Source: Paludibacteraceae bacterium
GTDB taxonomy: Bacteria; Bacteroidota; Bacteroidia; Bacteroidales; Paludibacteraceae
Assembly: GCA_028694915.1 (NCBI GenBank)
Contig: JAQVJY010000015.1
Coordinates: forward strand, 1-33,659
Reading direction: 5' to 3'
DNA: 33,659 nt
Shown: positions 1-8,484 of the stretch, one piece after another
How positions within the stretch are numbered: the first letter of the stretch is position 1
How the letters are laid out: each line of letters begins with the position of its first letter
Made by a program: the position numbers and the translations under genes
Notes under the pieces: model-generated
Database searches by the model: none
The model's input: only the letters and a program-made list of their open reading frames with translations
Told to the model about the DNA's origin: nothing

Positions 1-915
1 CAAAAATGGCATATATTCTTCATTCTTTTTACTGTATTGATTTACACGCAACTTCGTTTTCTCTAATTGATCTATTTCTTGATAAATAGATTTCAACTTA
101 GTGTTATCGGTAGCTCGAAAATAAGCTCCACCAGTCAACTCAGCCACCTCGCGCAACATATCTTCGTCAATATCAACTGGCAAATCTTGGTAGCGAATTC
201 CAACTGGTGTTTGAACTGGATAAGGTGCCACTCCACGTGTACCTACTCCGATAGTATAAACACGAATACCGAATGATTGAGCAATTTCCGCAGCCGTCAT
301 CGGCGCTACATCACCAGCATTATTAGATCCGTCGGTGAGCAAAATAATCACTTTAGACTTCGCTTCACTATCTTTTATACGGCTCACGGCATTAGCCAAT
401 CCTAGTCCAATAGCAGTACCATCTTCAATCATGCCGTATTGCACACCTTGGAACAAATTAACCAAAACGCCATGATCATTGGTCAATGGACATTGGGTAA
501 AACTTTCGCCTGCAAACACTACCAATCCAATATTATCATTGGGACGACCAGAGACAAATTCGGTAGCCACATTTTTGGCTGCCTCCAATCGGTTTGGACG
601 TAAATCTTCGGCCAACATAGTTCCCGAAATATCCAAAGACAACATAATATCAATGCCTTCGGTAGTCTCGGTTTGAAAGCTATTACTTAATTGAGGGCGT
701 GCTAATACTAAAACCAACAAGATAATAACCAAAGCACGCAACGCAAACAGGGCATAAAAATAGTAATGTTTACGACTTCTAGGCATTTTTGAGAATGGCT
801 CGGTAGTCGAAATTTGCATACTTGCATCCGATTGAAACTGCTTGAAAACATACCACAAAATAAGTGGTATCAAAATCAAGAGCAACCATAAATATTCGGG
901 ATTATTAAATTTCAT
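1..915 (-). CDS. batA: BatA-like von Willebrand factor A membrane protein (3' end outside window)
   Basis: The open frame starts at ATG 913-915 and runs through the left edge, giving 305 codons without a stop. Two hydrophobic segments (about residues 9-24 and 52-72) precede a VWA domain. The metal-site motif is at D95-I-S97-G-T99, where the third position of DxSxS is Thr rather than Ser, and a later LTDGSNN motif fits the family. The family is usually about 330 residues, so little is missing. It is the fourth gene of a moxR-DUF58-membrane protein-batA operon, 8 nt after the preceding stop codon. Known Bat proteins are membrane-anchored and linked to aerotolerance or envelope stress in Bacteroides. 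The exact role here is inferred from that context. Confidence 0.9.
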   Translation of the reverse strand, partial: MKFNNPEYLWLLLILIPLILWYVFKQFQSDASMQISTTEPFSKMPRSRKHYYFYALFALRALVIILLVLVLARPQLSNSFQTETTEGIDIMLSLDISGTMLAEDLRPNRLEAAKNVATEFVSGRPNDNIGLVVFAGESFTQCPLTNDHGVLVNLFQGVQYGMIEDGTAIGLGLANAVSRIKDSEAKSKVIILLTDGSNNAGDVAPMTAAEIAQSFGIRVYTIGVGTRGVAPYPVQTPVGIRYQDLPVDIDEDMLREVAELTGGAYFRATDNTKLKSIYQEIDQLEKTKLRVNQYSKKNEEYMPFL

Positions 916-923
916 ATGCTTCC

Positions 924-1892
924 TTAGACTTCTTTATTAGTAACATCGTCATCTATTGCTTGTGATTCTTCGACCACTTGTTTGGTGTTTTCTACAAAAC
1001 TATAAGCCCGCGACAAACTTTTCTCATCTTCTTCTATCAATGGATGATATTTAGCAAACTTCACCAAATCGGCTAGTTGTAATATATTTTGCAACAACGT
1101 AAATGATTCTTTTTGTTCCTTCAAAGCAGGTTGAATCGCCTGTAACACTTCGGCTGAAGTTTGTTCAGAAGCATTGATTCCAAAACGACGATAAATATAA
1201 TCGCGCAAAACATTGGTCAATTGTGTATGATAATCCTTGGGGCGACCTTTTTGCCACAATTTCTCCTGACGAATTTCATTTAAACGTTCCAATGCTATTT
1301 CATAAGCTGGACGCGTATCCTGCATTTCAAATTCTTGTTCTTTGGCCACGTGTTGTTTTTTGTAACGACGATACAACCAAATTCCCAATACAACAACTGC
1401 AATTACCAACAATTGAATCCATACAATCTGCCAAAACAAAGGCCAATTAAAAGGTGGTTTGTATACGGGTTTTATATCAGCAATTGCCTGTTGAGTGGTA
1501 TCTACAGGAATAGAAACAACTTTTAATGATAACGCGTTTGTATACTGTGTATCTTGACCCAAGATAAAAGGTTGTGGTGGAATAAATAATAAAGCAGAAT
1601 CAAAACTTGTCACCAAAAAACTTTGTTTTATCAGCACATCAGTTTCCCCATTTTCAGTGGTATCAATAGGTAAACGCTCCACAATTTCAAGACCCGACAC
1701 AATGGTGTCAGAAAATAAAGGTGCCTGTACTTTAGCTTTTTTAGGTTGCGACCACTCAAATGTAATTTTGGTTTGTTCGCCCACATATAAAACCGTAGAA
1801 TCGATGGCAGCTGACACTGAAAAAGTTTGTGCAAATATAGGCAGTGCTAACACTCCCACCAGACACACTGTAATAAGCTTTTTGAAATTCAT
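924..1892 (-). CDS. Bat-operon membrane protein, BatD/DUF4381-like
   Basis: This is a 322-residue exported membrane protein. I chose the ATG at 1892 because it begins a clean signal peptide (MNFKK followed by a hydrophobic stretch, cleavage near residue 21-28) and lies 1 nt after the DUF58 stop codon. A longer in-frame start at 1925 would overlap DUF58 by 32 nt and put a charged extension in front of the signal. Residues 29-135 look like a beta-rich periplasmic domain, residues 153-175 form a transmembrane helix, and 176-322 form a charged cytoplasmic tail with a YHTQLTNVLRDYIYRRFGI segment typical of the protein found between DUF58 and BatA in Bacteroidetes. Function is unknown; it probably works with the MoxR ATPase and the VWA proteins. 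Confidence 0.85.
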   Translation of the reverse strand: MNFKKLITVCLVGVLALPIFAQTFSVSAAIDSTVLYVGEQTKITFEWSQPKKAKVQAPLFSDTIVSGLEIVERLPIDTTENGETDVLIKQSFLVTSFDSALLFIPPQPFILGQDTQYTNALSLKVVSIPVDTTQQAIADIKPVYKPPFNWPLFWQIVWIQLLVIAVVVLGIWLYRRYKKQHVAKEQEFEMQDTRPAYEIALERLNEIRQEKLWQKGRPKDYHTQLTNVLRDYIYRRFGINASEQTSAEVLQAIQPALKEQKESFTLLQNILQLADLVKFAKYHPLIEEDEKSLSRAYSFVENTKQVVEESQAIDDDVTNKEV

Positions 1893-1893
1893 A

Positions 1894-2772
1894 CTACGCT
1901 TTCCCTCTTTGTTTAAATAATCCAATCAACGCCTTAATATAATCGTCCTCACTGACATCAATAGAAATACTATCAACGCCTGCTTTCATCAACAAGTGCT
2001 GTAACTTTAAACGACTTTCGTCCCATAAATTCTTATACAACATACGCCAACGACGATCATCGGTGTCAATCCAAAGACGTTCCCCCGTCTCTGCATCTTT
2101 CACTTTCATCAAACCAACTGGAGGCAATTCTGCTTCACGTTTATCATACACACGCAATGCAATAACATCATGTTTACGATTAGCAATAACTAATGCATCC
2201 TCAAATGATTTTGAGTCTAACAAGTCGGATATCAAAAACGCCGTACAACGTTTTTTGATAATATTGGTAAAGTACTTCAAAGCCAAAGCAATATCTGTTT
2301 TATTACTTTCTGGCTTGAAATCAATCAACTCACGTATGATGTATAAAATATGTTTACGCCCTTTTTGAGCTGGAATGAATTTCTCTATCTTATCTGAGAA
2401 GAAAATCACACCAATTTTATCATTATTTTGGATTGCCGAAAAAGCCAAAGTCGCTGCTAATTCGGTCATAACATCACGTTTATACAAATTACCAGTACCA
2501 AAATCGTGACTTGCCGAAACGTCAATTAACAACATAACGGTCATTTCGCGCTCTTCTTCAAATATTTTGACATACGGATGTTGAAAGCGAGCCGTCACAT
2601 TCCAATCAATACTGCGCACATCGTCGCCATATTGATATTCGCGAACTTCAGCAAAGGTCATACCGCGGCCTTTAAACGCCGAATGATATTCACCGGCAAA
2701 AATATTGCGCGATAAACCACGGGTTTTTATCTCGATACGACGGACTTTTTGTAATAATTCGCTGGTTTCCAA
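1894..2772 (-). CDS. DUF58 domain protein (MoxR partner)
   Basis: This 292-residue protein carries the DUF58 hallmark YQYGDDVRSIDWNVTAR at about residues 46-62. A VWA-like fold follows with an intact metal-site motif D-V-S-A-S near residue 84. No membrane helix is evident, so it is probably cytoplasmic. It lies 66 nt downstream of moxR and 1 nt upstream of the next gene, so co-expression is near certain. In the family, DUF58 proteins accompany MoxR AAA+ ATPases and are thought to be their substrates or adaptors. No enzymatic activity is established. Confidence 0.92.
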   Translation of the reverse strand: METSELLQKVRRIEIKTRGLSRNIFAGEYHSAFKGRGMTFAEVREYQYGDDVRSIDWNVTARFQHPYVKIFEEEREMTVMLLIDVSASHDFGTGNLYKRDVMTELAATLAFSAIQNNDKIGVIFFSDKIEKFIPAQKGRKHILYIIRELIDFKPESNKTDIALALKYFTNIIKKRCTAFLISDLLDSKSFEDALVIANRKHDVIALRVYDKREAELPPVGLMKVKDAETGERLWIDTDDRRWRMLYKNLWDESRLKLQHLLMKAGVDSISIDVSEDDYIKALIGLFKQRGKA

Positions 2773-2838
2773 AACAGTTATCTGTTAATGTTGTTAATAC
2801 ACTTAAAGTTACTTACTCTCTTTTCCCAAAACAGTATG

Positions 2839-3834
2839 TTAAGGCACTTCAACCGCATTCAATATTTCGTTGATAATTTCTTCTGAAGTTAAATTGTTCG
2901 CTTCAGCCTCATAACTTAAACCAATACGATGACGCAAAACGTCGTAAGCCACAGCACGTACGTCTTCTGGAATAACATATCCACGACGTTTAATAAACGC
3001 ATAAGCACGAGCTGCCAAAGCTAAATTGATAGACGCACGAGGCGAACCACCAAAAGAAATCATACTCTTCAATGTTTTCAATCCATAATCTTCAGGTGAA
3101 CGTGTCGCAAATACGATATCGATAATGTAACGTTCAATTTTTTCGTCCATGTAAACCTCACGAACCACTTTACGAGCTTCCAAGATGTCCTGCAACTTAA
3201 GAATTGGCTTACCTATCACTTTGGCTTCACCAATATTCTGACGAAGAATTAATTTTTCTTCTTCTTTTTGAGGGTAATTTACCACCACTTTCAACATAAA
3301 ACGGTCGACCTGAGCTTCTGGCAACGGATAGGTTCCTTCTTGCTCAATAGGATTTTGAGTAGCCATCACTAAAAATGGAGCTGGCAATGGAAAAGTTTCT
3401 TCACCAATAGTAACCTGACGCTCTTGCATGGCTTCAAGTAAAGCACTTTGTACTTTAGCTGGAGCACGATTTATCTCATCAGCCAAGATAAAGTTGGCAA
3501 AAATAGGCCCTTTTTTAATAGAGAATTCTTCTTTTTTCTGACTGTAAATTAATGTACCAAGAACATCGGCAGGCAATAAATCGGGAGTAAACTGAATACG
3601 GCTAAAATCCGCATCAATCAATTGCGACAATGTTTTAATGGCTAATGTTTTTGCCAAGCCAGGAACACCTTCGAGCAAAATATGACCATCGGACAATAAG
3701 CCAATGAGTAACGACTCCACTAAATGTTTCTGACCAACAATAGTTTGGTTCATACCCATTACTAACGCATCAACAAAAGCACTTTGACGTTCAATACGCT
3801 CGTTTAATTCTCGGATATCAATAACTTGATTCAT
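2839..3834 (-). CDS. moxR: MoxR-family AAA+ ATPase
   Basis: This 331-residue AAA+ protein has Walker A at residues 56-63 (GVPGLAKT), Walker B at 116-120 (ILADE, followed by INRAP), and sensor 1 in VMATQNP at about 156-162. The C-terminal lid contains the SFGGSPRAS segment typical of MoxR. MoxR proteins act as chaperone-like ATPases that mature or remodel VWA-domain partners. The partners here are presumably the DUF58 and BatA proteins that follow in the operon. It is the first gene of the operon, and a TAnnTTTG promoter element lies about 40 nt upstream of the ATG. Confidence 0.95.
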   Translation of the reverse strand: MNQVIDIRELNERIERQSAFVDALVMGMNQTIVGQKHLVESLLIGLLSDGHILLEGVPGLAKTLAIKTLSQLIDADFSRIQFTPDLLPADVLGTLIYSQKKEEFSIKKGPIFANFILADEINRAPAKVQSALLEAMQERQVTIGEETFPLPAPFLVMATQNPIEQEGTYPLPEAQVDRFMLKVVVNYPQKEEEKLILRQNIGEAKVIGKPILKLQDILEARKVVREVYMDEKIERYIIDIVFATRSPEDYGLKTLKSMISFGGSPRASINLALAARAYAFIKRRGYVIPEDVRAVAYDVLRHRIGLSYEAEANNLTSEEIINEILNAVEVP

Positions 3835-3874
3835 GATGATAAATAATTATATGTGTTTTATATAAATTCAATTG

Positions 3875-3882
3875 CAAAAATA
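3875..3882 (-). promoter_or_regulatory. Candidate -7 promoter element of the moxR-bat operon
   Basis: On the minus strand the sequence reads TATTTTTG, matching the Bacteroidetes -7 consensus TAnnTTTG, 40 nt before the moxR ATG. No good TTTG -33 box is seen at the expected spacing, so the call rests on the -7 element and position. Confidence 0.45.
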
Positions 3883-4085
3883 ATCTTTTATGTTAAAATT
3901 AAACGTTTAAATGCGTTAAAAAAAGAAATTTATACATATTTAACATAAAAACATACATGTGTCAGTTTCTATTCTCTTAAAACGATAAGTCCTTTTTGTG
4001 TTCTAACAACCTCACTTTGCGCACAACAAACTAGTAGTATAGCTCATAATGTGTATAAAAAGTGGTTCAAAAGGACGTTATATTT
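3883..4085. other. AT-rich intergenic region without recognised gene
   Basis: About 200 nt between the moxR promoter element and the terminator of the HU operon. It contains AT-rich runs and a weak long-range inverted repeat (AGTCCTTTTT near 3990 against CAAAAGGAC near 4068). I see no open frame, tRNA or known regulatory RNA. Confidence 0.5.
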
Positions 4086-4091
4086 ACAAAA

Positions 4092-4127
4092 ATAAAGCAG
4101 GAAAGGAATATCCGTTTTCTGCTTTAT
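4092..4127 (-). terminator. Intrinsic terminator after the HU operon
   Basis: A 13-bp stem (ATAAAGCAGGAAA at 4092-4104 pairing with TTTTCTGCTTTAT at 4115-4127, one G-T pair) encloses a 10-nt loop. On the minus strand it is followed by a T-rich tract (TTTTTG). It lies downstream of the HU-LysM gene and the small open frame at 4146-4250. Confidence 0.75.
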
Positions 4128-4145
4128 GATTTATGACTGTCACTG

Positions 4146-4250
4146 TTATTCAACAATTCTTACCGAAACTATACTTTCGATATGGTTCAAGTTAAAATTA
4201 GGGCGTACCAATAATTTATCGAGCATCAAGACATCTTCAGAAATAGCCAT
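4146..4250 (-). CDS. Possible 34-residue small protein after the HU-LysM gene
   Basis: An ATG at 4250 begins a 34-codon frame that ends at TAA 4146-4148, starting 9 nt after the HU-LysM stop and ending just before the terminator. The predicted peptide (MAISEDVLMLDKLL at its start) is not low complexity and has ordinary codon use. I do not recognise it. It may be a genuine co-transcribed small protein, the remnant of a larger gene, or chance. Only position and composition support it. Confidence 0.35.
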   Translation of the reverse strand: MAISEDVLMLDKLLVRPNFNLNHIESIVSVRIVE

Positions 4251-4259
4251 GACTACGAA

Positions 4260-5396
4260 TTATCTAAGACCGACGTATTGATCATGCAACTTACGAGCAT
4301 AAACTAGCGACTCCGAATTATCTAAATTGATTAATTCTGGATTTAGTTTTGGTATGCGCACCAATGTACCCACTTCTACCTTATCTGGATTTTGAATTTT
4401 TTCTTTATTAGCTTCGTAAATATAGACCCAAAAATCTTTATGTCCATAATATTTTTGAGAAATCAGCGTCAAACGACCACCATCAGGGACACGCACGTCG
4501 GCTATAAATTCGGTATATTCACGAGGTTGATCAAACACAGAAGTTTCTACAACAGGAGTTTCCGTAATAGAATCCGTAGCAGCAACTGCTACTTGTTCAA
4601 CTGGTTTAGCTGGCTCGATTGCCTGTTTTGGCTGTTTATCCGATTGCCAATCTGCCACCAAATTCATCACTGACGTTTGAATCATCGTTCCATAAAAATA
4701 GTACACAGCGAATCCGCCACCGCCCAACAGCAGTGCTAAAAGAGTTATCCAAAGCCAGGTTAGTTTCCGTTTTTTAGGTGCTGGAACCATAGAAGCATTA
4801 GAAGAAATGGTATTCAATATAGGCTTTGATTCTTCAACGGTTGCCACAGGTGTATAACGACGCTCCGCCGATGGAGTTTCAACCGAAGTTGGGACATCAA
4901 GCGCCTCGTATTTAACCACTTCTGGCTCAGTTTCAACAACAGGCTCGGGTTGTATCTCCACTACTGGTTCAGGCTCATTGATAGACGACAAAATATCTTG
5001 AATCTCAATAGCTTGCGAAGCTAATTTTTGCAAAGGCATCTCTTTCGATACCTCCACTTTTTTCACAGGAGCACCATCCATGGACGTTGTCTCAAGATGT
5101 GAAAATGGTTCATTCACACGTTCTTTCAAACTAGTTTCAGGAGCAAAAACCACTTTATAATGTCCTGCGATCTCAATAGCTTCGCCTGTTTGAACATTCA
5201 CGCTACGACGAGGTTCCACCCATTGCAAACGAAAGGTTCCGAGCCCAGTGATTTTTACATTTTTATCACGCAATAGACCTTCTTGAAAGATATCTTGAAA
5301 TGCAGCAACAAAAGCCTCTGCATTCTTCTTGGTAATAGTGGTTCGACGTGCTAAAGCATCCGTCAAATCAGAAACATTTACTTTTTCGTCGCTCAT
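4260..5396 (-). CDS. HU-type DNA-binding protein fused to a membrane helix and LysM domain
   Basis: This 378-residue protein has three parts. Residues 1-95 are an HU/IHF-like DNA-binding domain (ITGLGTFRLQW, then an RRSVNVQTGE arm region). Residues 100-210 are an acidic, Pro/Glu/Val-rich linker. A basic KKRK segment leads into a transmembrane helix at 212-235. A second linker is followed by a LysM-like domain at about 300-350 (GGRLTLISQKYYGHKDFWVY, ending TLVRIPKL). Positive residues before the helix predict HU in the cytoplasm and LysM in the periplasm, which suggests a tether between nucleoid and cell wall. That role is inference. Its start codon overlaps the preceding HU gene by 4 nt (ATGA). 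Confidence 0.88.
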   Translation of the reverse strand: MSDEKVNVSDLTDALARRTTITKKNAEAFVAAFQDIFQEGLLRDKNVKITGLGTFRLQWVEPRRSVNVQTGEAIEIAGHYKVVFAPETSLKERVNEPFSHLETTSMDGAPVKKVEVSKEMPLQKLASQAIEIQDILSSINEPEPVVEIQPEPVVETEPEVVKYEALDVPTSVETPSAERRYTPVATVEESKPILNTISSNASMVPAPKKRKLTWLWITLLALLLGGGGFAVYYFYGTMIQTSVMNLVADWQSDKQPKQAIEPAKPVEQVAVAATDSITETPVVETSVFDQPREYTEFIADVRVPDGGRLTLISQKYYGHKDFWVYIYEANKEKIQNPDKVEVGTLVRIPKLNPELINLDNSESLVYARKLHDQYVGLR

Positions 5397-5680
5397 GATT
5401 GTGATTGATTTTTAAGTTTGTCTTTGAACGTGCCTGTAACACGAAATGCAGGAGTCAATTTTTGTGGCACCAACATACGCTTTTGAGTCGTTGGATTAAC
5501 TGATACACGTGACTCCTTTTTACGGACCTCAAGTACACCAACTCCCAGAAAAGCAACCTGCTTTCCTTCAGTTAATTGTACATTAACTTCCTCAACAAAT
5601 GCAGCTAAATGTGCAGCTGTCTCTTTTTGAGAGATACCTAATTTTTTAGACAATTCTGCCTGTAATTCTTTGTTGTTCAC
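5393..5680 (-). CDS. HU-family DNA-binding protein
   Basis: This 95-residue protein has the length and pattern of HU/IHF: an N-terminal helical dimerisation part (LSKKLGISQKETAAHLAAF), then GVGVLEVRKK and a basic arm (SRVSVNPTTQKR). The start is GTG at 5680; the frame has a stop codon a few codons upstream and no in-frame ATG between. It overlaps the downstream HU-LysM gene by 4 nt, so the pair is probably translationally coupled, and the two HU domains may form a heterodimer (inference). A promoter-like sequence with both TTTG and a TAACTTG element lies 30-60 nt upstream, at the 3' end of rimO. Confidence 0.9.
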   Translation of the reverse strand: MNNKELQAELSKKLGISQKETAAHLAAFVEEVNVQLTEGKQVAFLGVGVLEVRKKESRVSVNPTTQKRMLVPQKLTPAFRVTGTFKDKLKNQSQS

Positions 5681-5709
5681 GACAAGTATATTAAATTAAA
5701 AGATGGGTG

Positions 5710-5739
5710 CAAGTTACATTTTTTTTTGAAATGTACAAA
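5710..5739 (-). promoter_or_regulatory. Candidate promoter for the HU / HU-LysM pair
   Basis: On the minus strand TTTG (5736-5739) is followed after 19 nt by TAACTTG (5710-5716), a near match to the TTTG-N19-TAnnTTTG pattern. It lies between the rimO stop codon and the GTG start of the HU gene. Confidence 0.5.
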
Positions 5740-5740
5740 C

Positions 5741-7039
5741 TTACACTTTTAAATCGCCATATAAATCAAAAGTATCGGCACGCGTTATAGCGATTGGATA
5801 TAAGGCCCCTATTTCTAACGATGGATTTGATTCAATAGGTATCAAAACTTCGCCATCGACTTCAGGAGAATCATATTCGGTACGACCAATAAAGTATTCT
5901 CCTTCTTGACGGTCAATCATAACACGCAACGTACGACCAACTTTCTGTTCATTAAGTTCGGCAGCAATGCCTTCTTGTATCGACATTATTTCGTCCACAC
6001 GTTGTTGTTTCACGTCAAACGGGATGTCGTCCGAATAGGTTTTATTAGAATAGGTTCCTTCCTCGTCGGAGTAAGCAAAAGCTCCCAATCGATCAAAACG
6101 AATGTCTCGTATAAATTGTTTGAGTTGTTCTACATCATCTTCTGTTTCACCAGGATGCCCCAGCAATAAGGTAGTTCTCAAATGAATACCGGGAACTTCG
6201 TCGCGCAGTCGATGCATCAAATCATAGGTTTGTTGAGAGGTAATGTGTCGGCGCATCTTAGTCAACATATTATCAGAAATATGTTGTAAGGCAATATCTA
6301 AATAGTTACAAACGTTGTCACGCTCGCGCATAACACGTAACAAGTCGAATGGGAATTGTGCAGGATAAGCATAATGCAAACGAAGCCATTCCACACCTGG
6401 AATATCAGATAAACGCTCTACTAACTCTGGCAACTTGAGCGATTTATACAAATCCATACCATAGTAAGACAAATCTTGCGCAATAATTTGAAATTCCTTA
6501 ACACCTTGTGAGGTCAACCAACGCAATTCCTGTTCTATATCCTCCATAGAACGACTTTGGTGATGACCTGTTATGATAGGAATAGCACAATAGGAACACA
6601 TACGGTTACAGCCTTCCGAAATCTTGACGTAAGCATAATGACGAGGTGTTGTAATAACACGTTCCAACTGAAAATTAGGTTGAAATTGTTTACCTAAATC
6701 GGCCACCAATTCATTGTAATTAAATTTACCGTAGAATTTATCCACTTCAGGAATCTCAATCTGCAACTCTTTCAAATAACGCTCAGACAAACAGCCCATA
6801 ACAAACAACTGTTTTAACTGTTTGCGTTTTTTTCGCGCAGCAAACTGAAGAATCATATCAATGCTCTCTTCCTTAGCATCACCAATAAAACCACACGTAT
6901 TCACCACCACGACATCTCCATCTGGTTCTGGCGCATCGTGACGAACGGTATAGCCCACAGCTTCTAGCTGACGCATCAGGCGTTCAGTGTCCACCAAATT
7001 TTTAGAGCAACCTAACGTTATAAAATCTATCAGTATCAT
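5741..7039 (-). CDS. rimO: Ribosomal protein S12 methylthiotransferase RimO
   Basis: This 432-residue radical SAM methylthiotransferase has the expected three-part layout. The N-terminal UPF0004 domain carries cluster cysteines C11, C49 and C83 (LGCSKNLVD, VNTCGFIGDAKEES, MGCLSERY). The radical SAM motif is C144-x3-C148-x2-C151 (EGCNRMCSYCAIP). A C-terminal TRAM-type domain follows from about residue 365. The GCSKNLVD start and the overall length fit RimO rather than MiaB. RimO adds a methylthio group to an aspartate of ribosomal protein S12. It starts 5 nt after the ftsY stop codon, so the two are co-transcribed. Confidence 0.96.
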   Translation of the reverse strand: MILIDFITLGCSKNLVDTERLMRQLEAVGYTVRHDAPEPDGDVVVVNTCGFIGDAKEESIDMILQFAARKKRKQLKQLFVMGCLSERYLKELQIEIPEVDKFYGKFNYNELVADLGKQFQPNFQLERVITTPRHYAYVKISEGCNRMCSYCAIPIITGHHQSRSMEDIEQELRWLTSQGVKEFQIIAQDLSYYGMDLYKSLKLPELVERLSDIPGVEWLRLHYAYPAQFPFDLLRVMRERDNVCNYLDIALQHISDNMLTKMRRHITSQQTYDLMHRLRDEVPGIHLRTTLLLGHPGETEDDVEQLKQFIRDIRFDRLGAFAYSDEEGTYSNKTYSDDIPFDVKQQRVDEIMSIQEGIAAELNEQKVGRTLRVMIDRQEGEYFIGRTEYDSPEVDGEVLIPIESNPSLEIGALYPIAITRADTFDLYGDLKV

Positions 7040-7044
7040 AAATT

Positions 7045-7995
7045 TTAACCAAGTAAAGAGTCAACAAACTCTTCTTTATTAAACAATTGCAAATGTTCCA
7101 ACCCTTCACCCAGACCGATATATTTTACAGGCACTTTAAATTGATCTGAAATACCAATAACCACACCGCCTTTAGCCGTACCGTCCAATTTGGTAATGGC
7201 CAACGCAGTAACCTGAGTTGCTTTGGTAAATTGTTTGGCTTGTTCAAAAGCATTTTGTCCAGTAGAGCCATCGAGCACCAAAAGCACTTCGTGTGGTGTA
7301 TCGGACACTACTTTACTCATCACATTACGAATTTTGGTCAACTCATTCATTAAGTTCACCTTATTGTGTAAACGACCAGCGGTATCAATAATTACAACAT
7401 CCGCATCATTCGTTTTAGCCGACATAAGTGTATCATAAGCAACAGAAGCTGGATCTGCTCCCATTTTTTGTTTGATAACGGGAACACCTACGCGATCGCC
7501 CCAGATAGAAAGTTGTTCAATAGCCGCCGCGCGAAAAGTATCGGCAGCACCTAAATAAACTTTTTTACCAGCCTGCGTAAATTGATAAGCCAATTTCCCT
7601 ATGGTAGTAGTTTTACCAACACCATTCACACCAACCACCATAATTACATAAGGCTTAGCTGGTAATTCAGCTCCAAAATCAAGAGCAGTAGTTGTTTCAT
7701 TTTCGGCCAACAACTTAACTATTTCGTCCTTGAGAATTACATTTAATTCGGCCGTGTTAATGTACTTATCACGAGCCACACGTTCTTCGATACGCTCTAT
7801 AATACGCAACGTAGTTTCCACGCCGACGTCAGATGTAACAAGAGCTTCTTCCAAGTTATCAAGTACCTCTTCATCGACTCGTGATTTACCCGCTACAGCG
7901 CGCGTCAATTTATCAAACACATTTTCCTTGGTTTTTGACAACCCAGAATCAAGCGTTTCTTTCTTTTCTTTGCTGAAAAAATTAAAAAATCCCAT
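7045..7995 (-). CDS. ftsY: Signal recognition particle receptor FtsY
   Basis: This 316-residue SRP GTPase has an NG domain: N-domain helices at residues 25-110, G1 GVNGVGKT at 122-129, DTFRAAA at about 152-158, DTAGR at 204-208, and TKLDGTAKGG near the C-terminus. The acidic A domain of E. coli FtsY is absent, as usual in Bacteroidetes; a short basic/hydrophobic start (MGFFNFFSKEKK) probably serves for membrane targeting. FtsY receives the SRP-ribosome complex at the inner membrane for co-translational insertion. It is followed by rimO after 5 nt. Confidence 0.97.
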   Translation of the reverse strand: MGFFNFFSKEKKETLDSGLSKTKENVFDKLTRAVAGKSRVDEEVLDNLEEALVTSDVGVETTLRIIERIEERVARDKYINTAELNVILKDEIVKLLAENETTTALDFGAELPAKPYVIMVVGVNGVGKTTTIGKLAYQFTQAGKKVYLGAADTFRAAAIEQLSIWGDRVGVPVIKQKMGADPASVAYDTLMSAKTNDADVVIIDTAGRLHNKVNLMNELTKIRNVMSKVVSDTPHEVLLVLDGSTGQNAFEQAKQFTKATQVTALAITKLDGTAKGGVVIGISDQFKVPVKYIGLGEGLEHLQLFNKEEFVDSLLG

Positions 7996-8022
7996 AATTC
8001 TTTCTATATTCTAAATTAAAGA

Positions 8023-8054
8023 CAAAAATACAATTTTTTCTCGATTTTATCAAT
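8023..8054 (-). promoter_or_regulatory. Candidate promoter of ftsY-rimO
   Basis: On the minus strand TATTTTTG (8023-8030) matches TAnnTTTG 28 nt before the ftsY ATG. ATTG (8051-8054) is found 20 nt upstream, one mismatch from the TTTG -33 box. Confidence 0.5.
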
Positions 8055-8086
8055 AAAAAAATCCTCATATCTTCGATACAAGGATT
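8055..8086 (-). terminator. Intrinsic terminator of the rpmB-rpmG-DUF4295 operon
   Basis: On the minus strand AATCCT (8081-8086) and AGGATT (8060-8065) pair, with an inner TATC/GATA stem around a GAA loop. A run of T residues follows (8055-8060). It lies 28 nt after the DUF4295 stop codon. Confidence 0.75.
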
Positions 8087-8114
8087 CTTTTATTATTGTA
8101 AAGATAATAATATC

Positions 8115-8267
8115 TTATTTAGCGAAAAAATCTTTTACTTTTTCGTTTAATACCATTTCTTCGTGGAAGACATAAGCTCCCGTTTTTGGTGATTTCACCA
8201 TCTTGATTACTTTGGCGTAACCACGACCTTCACCTCTTTGCAACGATGCAACCGCTTTCTTTGCCAT
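8115..8267 (-). CDS. DUF4295 family small protein
   Basis: This 50-residue basic protein (begins MAKKAVASLQRGEGRGYAKV, ends NEKVKDFFAK) matches the small Bacteroidetes family DUF4295, which is regularly encoded right after ribosomal proteins L28 and L33. It starts 11 nt after the rpmG stop codon and is followed by an intrinsic terminator. Its composition and constant neighbours suggest a ribosome-associated protein; that role is inferred, not shown. The frame was read directly from the sequence because the gene is very short. Confidence 0.88.
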   Translation of the reverse strand: MAKKAVASLQRGEGRGYAKVIKMVKSPKTGAYVFHEEMVLNEKVKDFFAK

Positions 8268-8278
8268 AGTAGTTTATC

Positions 8279-8467
8279 TTATTTAATTTCTTTGTGAACA
8301 GTTACTCTTTTCAAAATCGGATTATACTTTTTAAGCTCTAAACGCTCTGTTGTATTTTTACGATTTTTGGTGGTAATATAACGAGAAGTACCCGGCATAC
8401 CACTTTCTTTATGCTCTGTGCATTCCAAAATCACTTGGACTCTTGCTTCTTTTGATTTTTTAGCCAT
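8279..8467 (-). CDS. rpmG: 50S ribosomal protein L33
   Basis: This 62-residue protein has the L33 pattern ([44 protein letters not shown]). Only one cysteine is present, so this is the form without the zinc-binding CxxC pairs. It sits 17 nt after rpmB and 11 nt before the DUF4295 gene in a three-gene operon. Confidence 0.96.
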   Translation of the reverse strand: MAKKSKEARVQVILECTEHKESGMPGTSRYITTKNRKNTTERLELKKYNPILKRVTVHKEIK

Positions 8468-8484
8468 TTTGCTTTTCTCCTAAA

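Noticed and set aside
1893-1925. Longer start for the Bat-operon membrane protein
   Set aside because: It overlaps DUF58 by 32 nt and puts charged residues ahead of an obvious signal peptide.
3985-4080. tRNA-like pieces (AGTATAGCTCA and GTGGTTCAAAAGGAC)
   Set aside because: No acceptor stem, anticodon arm or proper spacing can be formed; taken as chance similarity.
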